NCBI GenBank assembly: GCA_025618425.1
Contig: CM046838.1
Coordinates: forward strand, 17,544,129 to 17,608,128
DNA: 64,000 nt
Reading direction: 5' to 3'
From: Heliocidaris tuberculata
Taxonomy: Eukaryota > Echinodermata > Echinoidea > Camarodonta > Echinometridae
The notes beneath the pieces were generated by a model that saw only the letters and a program-made list of their open reading frames with translations, ran no database searches and was not told where the DNA came from. The position numbers were made by a program, and so were the translations under genes. Shown here one piece after another: positions 61,090 through 64,000 of the stretch (position 1 is the stretch's first letter; the number at the start of each line of letters is the position of its first letter).

Positions 61090-61660
61090 TCATTGCAACA
61101 AATACGATGAAGGTTTTACTTCTAGTAACTGCTACAATATATCTGATGCCATTTTGACTGATGGACGTTGCTGCAATATTTCTCATAACCTGTTGACTAC
61201 TTATATTTGCTACAACAGGATCTGATGCCATTTTGATTGGCAATAGTCACTACAACACGGTCTGCAAGTGACTGCTGATCGTTGCTACAACTCGGTCCGA
61301 TAGCCCTTTGTCTGCCGTATGCTTGCTACAGCGCAATCTGATGCCATTTTAATTGCTAATATGTTTTTACACCTTAATCTGCGATTGACTTGCTGATAGT
61401 TATTACAACTCAGACTGATATACTTTGGTCTCTGTGACACAATGTGGTGCCATTTTGATTGCCCAAAGTAGCTACAACAATATGTAACAGATAGTCCGCG
61501 CAACTCAATCTGATAACTTTATGAGTGCAGGTAGTCTGTGGAACACAATCTACAACACTTTTGACTGCCTGTAGTAGCTTCATGTACAACTCAAGTGTAA
61601 TATAGTTTGACTGCTTTTAGATGTTACAACATGTATCTTTTTTTTTTTAATTGCTGATAG
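61090..61660 (+). repeat. Degenerate tandem array of about 38 bp units in presumed 3' UTR
   Basis: Units carry GCTACAAC-x-CTGATGCCATTTTGATTGC-type words. CTGATGCCATTTT or a close form begins near 61143, 61220, 61338 and 61449, intervals close to multiples of 38. GCTACAA or variants recur near 61131, 61209, 61250, 61284, 61325, 61402 and 61471. Roughly a dozen units lie between the BEN stop codon and the candidate polyadenylation signal. Confidence 0.65.
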
Positions 61661-61721
61661 TCACTGCAATTCATTCTCATATGCTTTTGACTGTGGATGC
61701 TATTTACATGTAAGTCTTCTT

Positions 61722-61727
61722 AATAAA
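61722..61727 (+). terminator. Candidate polyadenylation signal AATAAA for the BEN gene
   Basis: First AATAAA downstream of the stop codon at 60976 in sense orientation, about 750 bases into the presumed 3' UTR. The following sequence becomes repeat-rich. Confidence 0.45.
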
Positions 61728-62284
61728 TGTTGAATTCATGTAAAAGCATGGAAGATTTAGAGGTGGAGGGGGGGGGGGGTGGTGGTAGGGTTCAGTTGAT
61801 CCATCTCTCTTCCCCAGTACTTTTCTCAGTTGTAGGATGGACCAAGAAGTTTAGATCATTTGGAGTTGAGTAGAGTCATTGAGTAGTACAGGTATTTTAA
61901 TTTAGAAGAAAAAAAGAAAGGAGAATGTTACATTCTCAAAGTTCCTTTTCTGGCCCGATCCCAATAGCAGTTGAATAAGAATAATAATTTAGAAACAAAT
62001 ATCTTTTATTGAAATAGATTGATAGTGCAATTTATTGTTCTGTATTGTGTAATTGTGTACAGTATTTATTTATTTTATTATTTATTTATTTGCAGTTTTA
62101 TTTATACAGGGTAACATTGTCAGTTTCAGAACTGCTTTCAACAATGGCCCTGTCAGCCTTTACTATGTACATCACCAATATTTTTAAAGATTGACATACA
62201 GAAAAAAGAATCTAATCCCTTGTAGAAATTAGAGACAAATAAATAAATAAGTAAATAAATAAATAATGTATGATGTATCCAGAT

Positions 62285-62431
62285 TACAGTTAACCTTGCA
62301 TAACTCGAAGTCACATAAGTTGAACTTTCCCTAAGTCAAATCAATTTATTTTACCTAACTATGCAAAACATGTGTTATTTACATTTCCTAAGTCGAATTT
62401 TGTGTATTAAAGTTGGACTTTTTTAACTGTA
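62285..62431. mobile_element. 147 bp MITE with ACAGTTAAC ends, copy 2
   Basis: TA-flanked ACAGTTAACCTTGCATAACT to TTAACTGT; inverted and shorter relative of 45348-45524. Shared words include ATAACTCGAAGTC, CCCTAAGTCAAATCA and ACATGTGTTATTTACATTTC. Confidence 0.7.
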
Positions 62432-62587
62432 CATGTATAAGGTGTCTACATATACAGGGAAAACTCAACATAATGAGGTTGGCTATAACAAAGTAACGGC
62501 TATAACGAAAATATTGTCACGGTCCCAAATTTACTTGCGTGTAATTCTATGGCAGCACAAACCTTTATAGCGAGGTTGGCTATAACT

Positions 62588-62760
62588 CTCTGTAACATCA
62601 TTTAGTGCTGATATACATATATACAATAAACAAAAATAAAATTCACCGCTTCGTTGAATCTAGGTGTATATATATATATATATACCTAGATTCACCTAAA
62701 AGGCGAAAAAAATTTATTTTATTGTATATACGTATATCAGCGCAAAATGACGTTACAGAG
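62588..62760. repeat. 173 bp near-perfect palindrome centred on a TA run
   Basis: The left arm starting CTCTGTAACATCATTTAGTG is mirrored by the right arm ending at 62760 with several substitutions. The centre is CTAGGTG-(TA)n-CACCTAG-like (62660-62692). It folds into a cruciform or hairpin of about 80 bp per arm. Confidence 0.7.
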
Positions 62761-63200
62761 AATTAATCGATTCAAAATGTTAGTATATGTTCAGAATTAA
62801 TTTGATTTAATTTGCATTTATGGCAAAAAGAATCGTATAATAACTACCTTTTGTGTGTGTTAAGGTATTTTTAGTAAATCCCCAAACTATTGATATAATC
62901 AAGAAAAACGGACATCGCCCTAAGCCCAACTTAGGACGTTAGATACCCAAGAGTTATAAATATATAGATTTTACATGTTATATTATACGAAAATAAGTTC
63001 TCCCTACCGAACAAAACTTTGTAGTAATATAAGTAATTTACGTTTATATCGATAGAATGCCTCCTACCCCTACGGAAATGGGAAAAAACAGTGCCGAAAA
63101 CGCTAAGGCGAATCGAAAAATTCAACTTAACGTCGGCTTCCCCCTTCGACTTTCCATCGAATATTTCGCCAAAAAAATTATGTATATATATATATATACA

Positions 63201-63629
63201 CATGAATCCGCCATGGATCTAGCCAGGCATGCGGCTTTTTATTGTTCAATACTCCCCTGTCCCTCAAAGAAAAAGGAATAAATTAACTGCGAAGGGGTTG
63301 CAAGGGCTGCCTGTCGGTGTTTGTACCTGGTGTAGCCGAATACCACTCAACCCGCCTCTGTGGTCTAGTGGTTAAGGCGTTTGGCGTACAGTGCCAAAGA
63401 CCCGGGTTCGACCTGGGTTCGACTCCTGGCGGAGACAGTTTTTGCAAACCCTACAGTTATTTCCACAAAAAGGAAGTCAATAAGGAGGAACAATGAATTT
63501 CACTACGCAAGTTATTTCTGTCATTCAATTCAATTGATTTCTCACATTATGTAAATTTACCCACAAGAATTGCCGATGCTATAGTATTAGAACAAATTTC
63601 TCACACATTGTAAATAATTAATTCTAATA
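63201..63629 (+). mobile_element. tRNA-derived SINE, tandem copy 1
   Basis: A 429 bp unit. The tRNA-like part spans 63354-63437 with A box TGGTCTAGTGG and B box GGTTCGA; the B-box region is partly duplicated (GGGTTCGACCTGGGTTCGAC). The leading part has GGATCTAGCCAGGCATG; the tail has CACAAAAAGGAAGTC and AATTCAATTGATTTCTCACA. Confidence 0.8.
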
Positions 63630-64000
63630 CATGAATCTGCCATGGATCTAGCCAGGCATGTGGCTTTTCATTGTTCAGTATTCCCCTGTCCCTCAAAGAA
63701 AAAGGAATAAATTAACTGCGAAGGGGTTGCAAGGGCTGCCTGTCGGTGTTTGTACCTGGTGTAGCCGAATACCACTCAACCTGCCTCCGTGGTCTAGTGG
63801 TTAAGGTGTTTGGCGTACAGTGCCAAAGACCCGGGTTCGACTCCCGGCGGAGACAGTTTTTGCAAACCCTGCAGTTATTTCCACAAAAAGGAAGTCTGTA
63901 AGGAGGAACAATGAATTTAGCTACGCAAATTATTTCTCATTCAATTCAATTGATTTCTCACATTATATATCTATATATATATATATATATATATAATTCG
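63630..64000 (+). mobile_element. tRNA-derived SINE, tandem copy 2 (runs to window end)
   Basis: Repeats copy 1 at an offset of 429 bp. The tRNA-like head 63783-63855 is 73 nt with an acceptor stem GCCTCCG/CGGAGAC (one mismatch), an anticodon stem TTGGC/GCCAA and loop GTACAGT, and T arm CCGGGTTCGACTCCCGG. It folds well but is part of the SINE and is unlikely to be a working tRNA gene. It ends in a TA run. Confidence 0.8.

Larger units (their letters stand above)
61728..64000. other. Repeat-rich DNA downstream of the BEN gene, no supported gene
   Basis: Holds a G run (61769-61779), ATTT/AAAT tracts (62060-62270), a MITE (62285-62431), a palindrome (62588-62760) and two SINE copies (63201-64000). 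A 50-codon frame from 63057 (MPPTPTEMGKNSAENAKANR) is slightly protein-like and may be a transposon remnant. No YTH-domain codons were found here. Confidence 0.55.

Noticed and set aside
63057..63281. Frame MPPTPTEMGKNSAENAKANR as a gene
   Set aside because: Runs into a TA microsatellite after about 45 codons and then into a SINE; at most a transposon remnant.
63783..63855. Functional tRNA gene
   Set aside because: The fold is good, but the sequence is the head of a repeated SINE with an acceptor-stem mismatch and an unusual ACA anticodon.
1..64000. CRISPR arrays, bacterial operons or prophage
   Set aside because: Spliced genes, SINEs and microsatellites show animal nuclear DNA; the short tandem repeats lack the regular unique spacers of CRISPR arrays.

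Overview
This is animal genomic DNA: AT-rich, intron-containing, and crowded with microsatellites, tRNA-derived SINEs and short inverted-repeat DNA elements. The abundance of the word TACATGTA, the style of the short DNA elements and the compact multi-exon genes suggest a marine deuterostome. An echinoderm, probably a sea urchin, is my best guess; this is inference, not proof.

Three protein genes can be supported. (1) On the minus strand, 5180-4745 is one exon carrying a 5' leader, an ATG and about 140 codons of a low-complexity, proline/serine-rich N-terminus that I cannot name. Its upstream exon or promoter should lie at higher coordinates; a GC-richer stretch at 22860-23460 is a candidate. 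(2) On the plus strand, 41967-53296 holds eight exons of an orthologue of YTHDC1, the nuclear m6A reader. They cover the N-terminus, a K/T/P/A-rich segment, the acidic segment and the first 32 residues of the YTH domain. All junctions are in frame (414 codons). The rest of the YTH domain is not visible. (3) On the plus strand, 56359-60976 encodes a protein of about 1051 aa with a C-terminal BEN domain in four coding exons. It is preceded by an exon (from 54559) with a coding-like 68-codon small ORF whose stop codon overlaps the BEN start codon (TAATG). A degenerate array of about 38 bp units fills the presumed 3' UTR.

Layout: 1-4690 has no supported gene; 4745-5180 is the minus-strand exon; 5200-22850 is intron or intergenic DNA with many inverted-repeat elements and SINEs; 22860-23460 is the candidate promoter; 23460-41780 is repeat-rich with no supported gene (palindromic arrays, minisatellites, a dead Tc1-like element); 41780-53296 is YTHDC1, with inverted-repeat or SINE insertions in most introns; 54480-61730 is the BEN-domain gene; 61730-64000 is repeats, ending in two tandem copies of a tRNA-derived SINE.

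The most interesting signals are the overlapping two-ORF arrangement of the BEN gene, the placement of that gene where the rest of the YTH domain should be (nested gene, truncation or misassembly), a TCTCGCGAGA palindrome just upstream of the YTHDC1 start, and a transposon-like element in YTHDC1 intron 1 holding five copies of a repeat with an exact 147 bp period.
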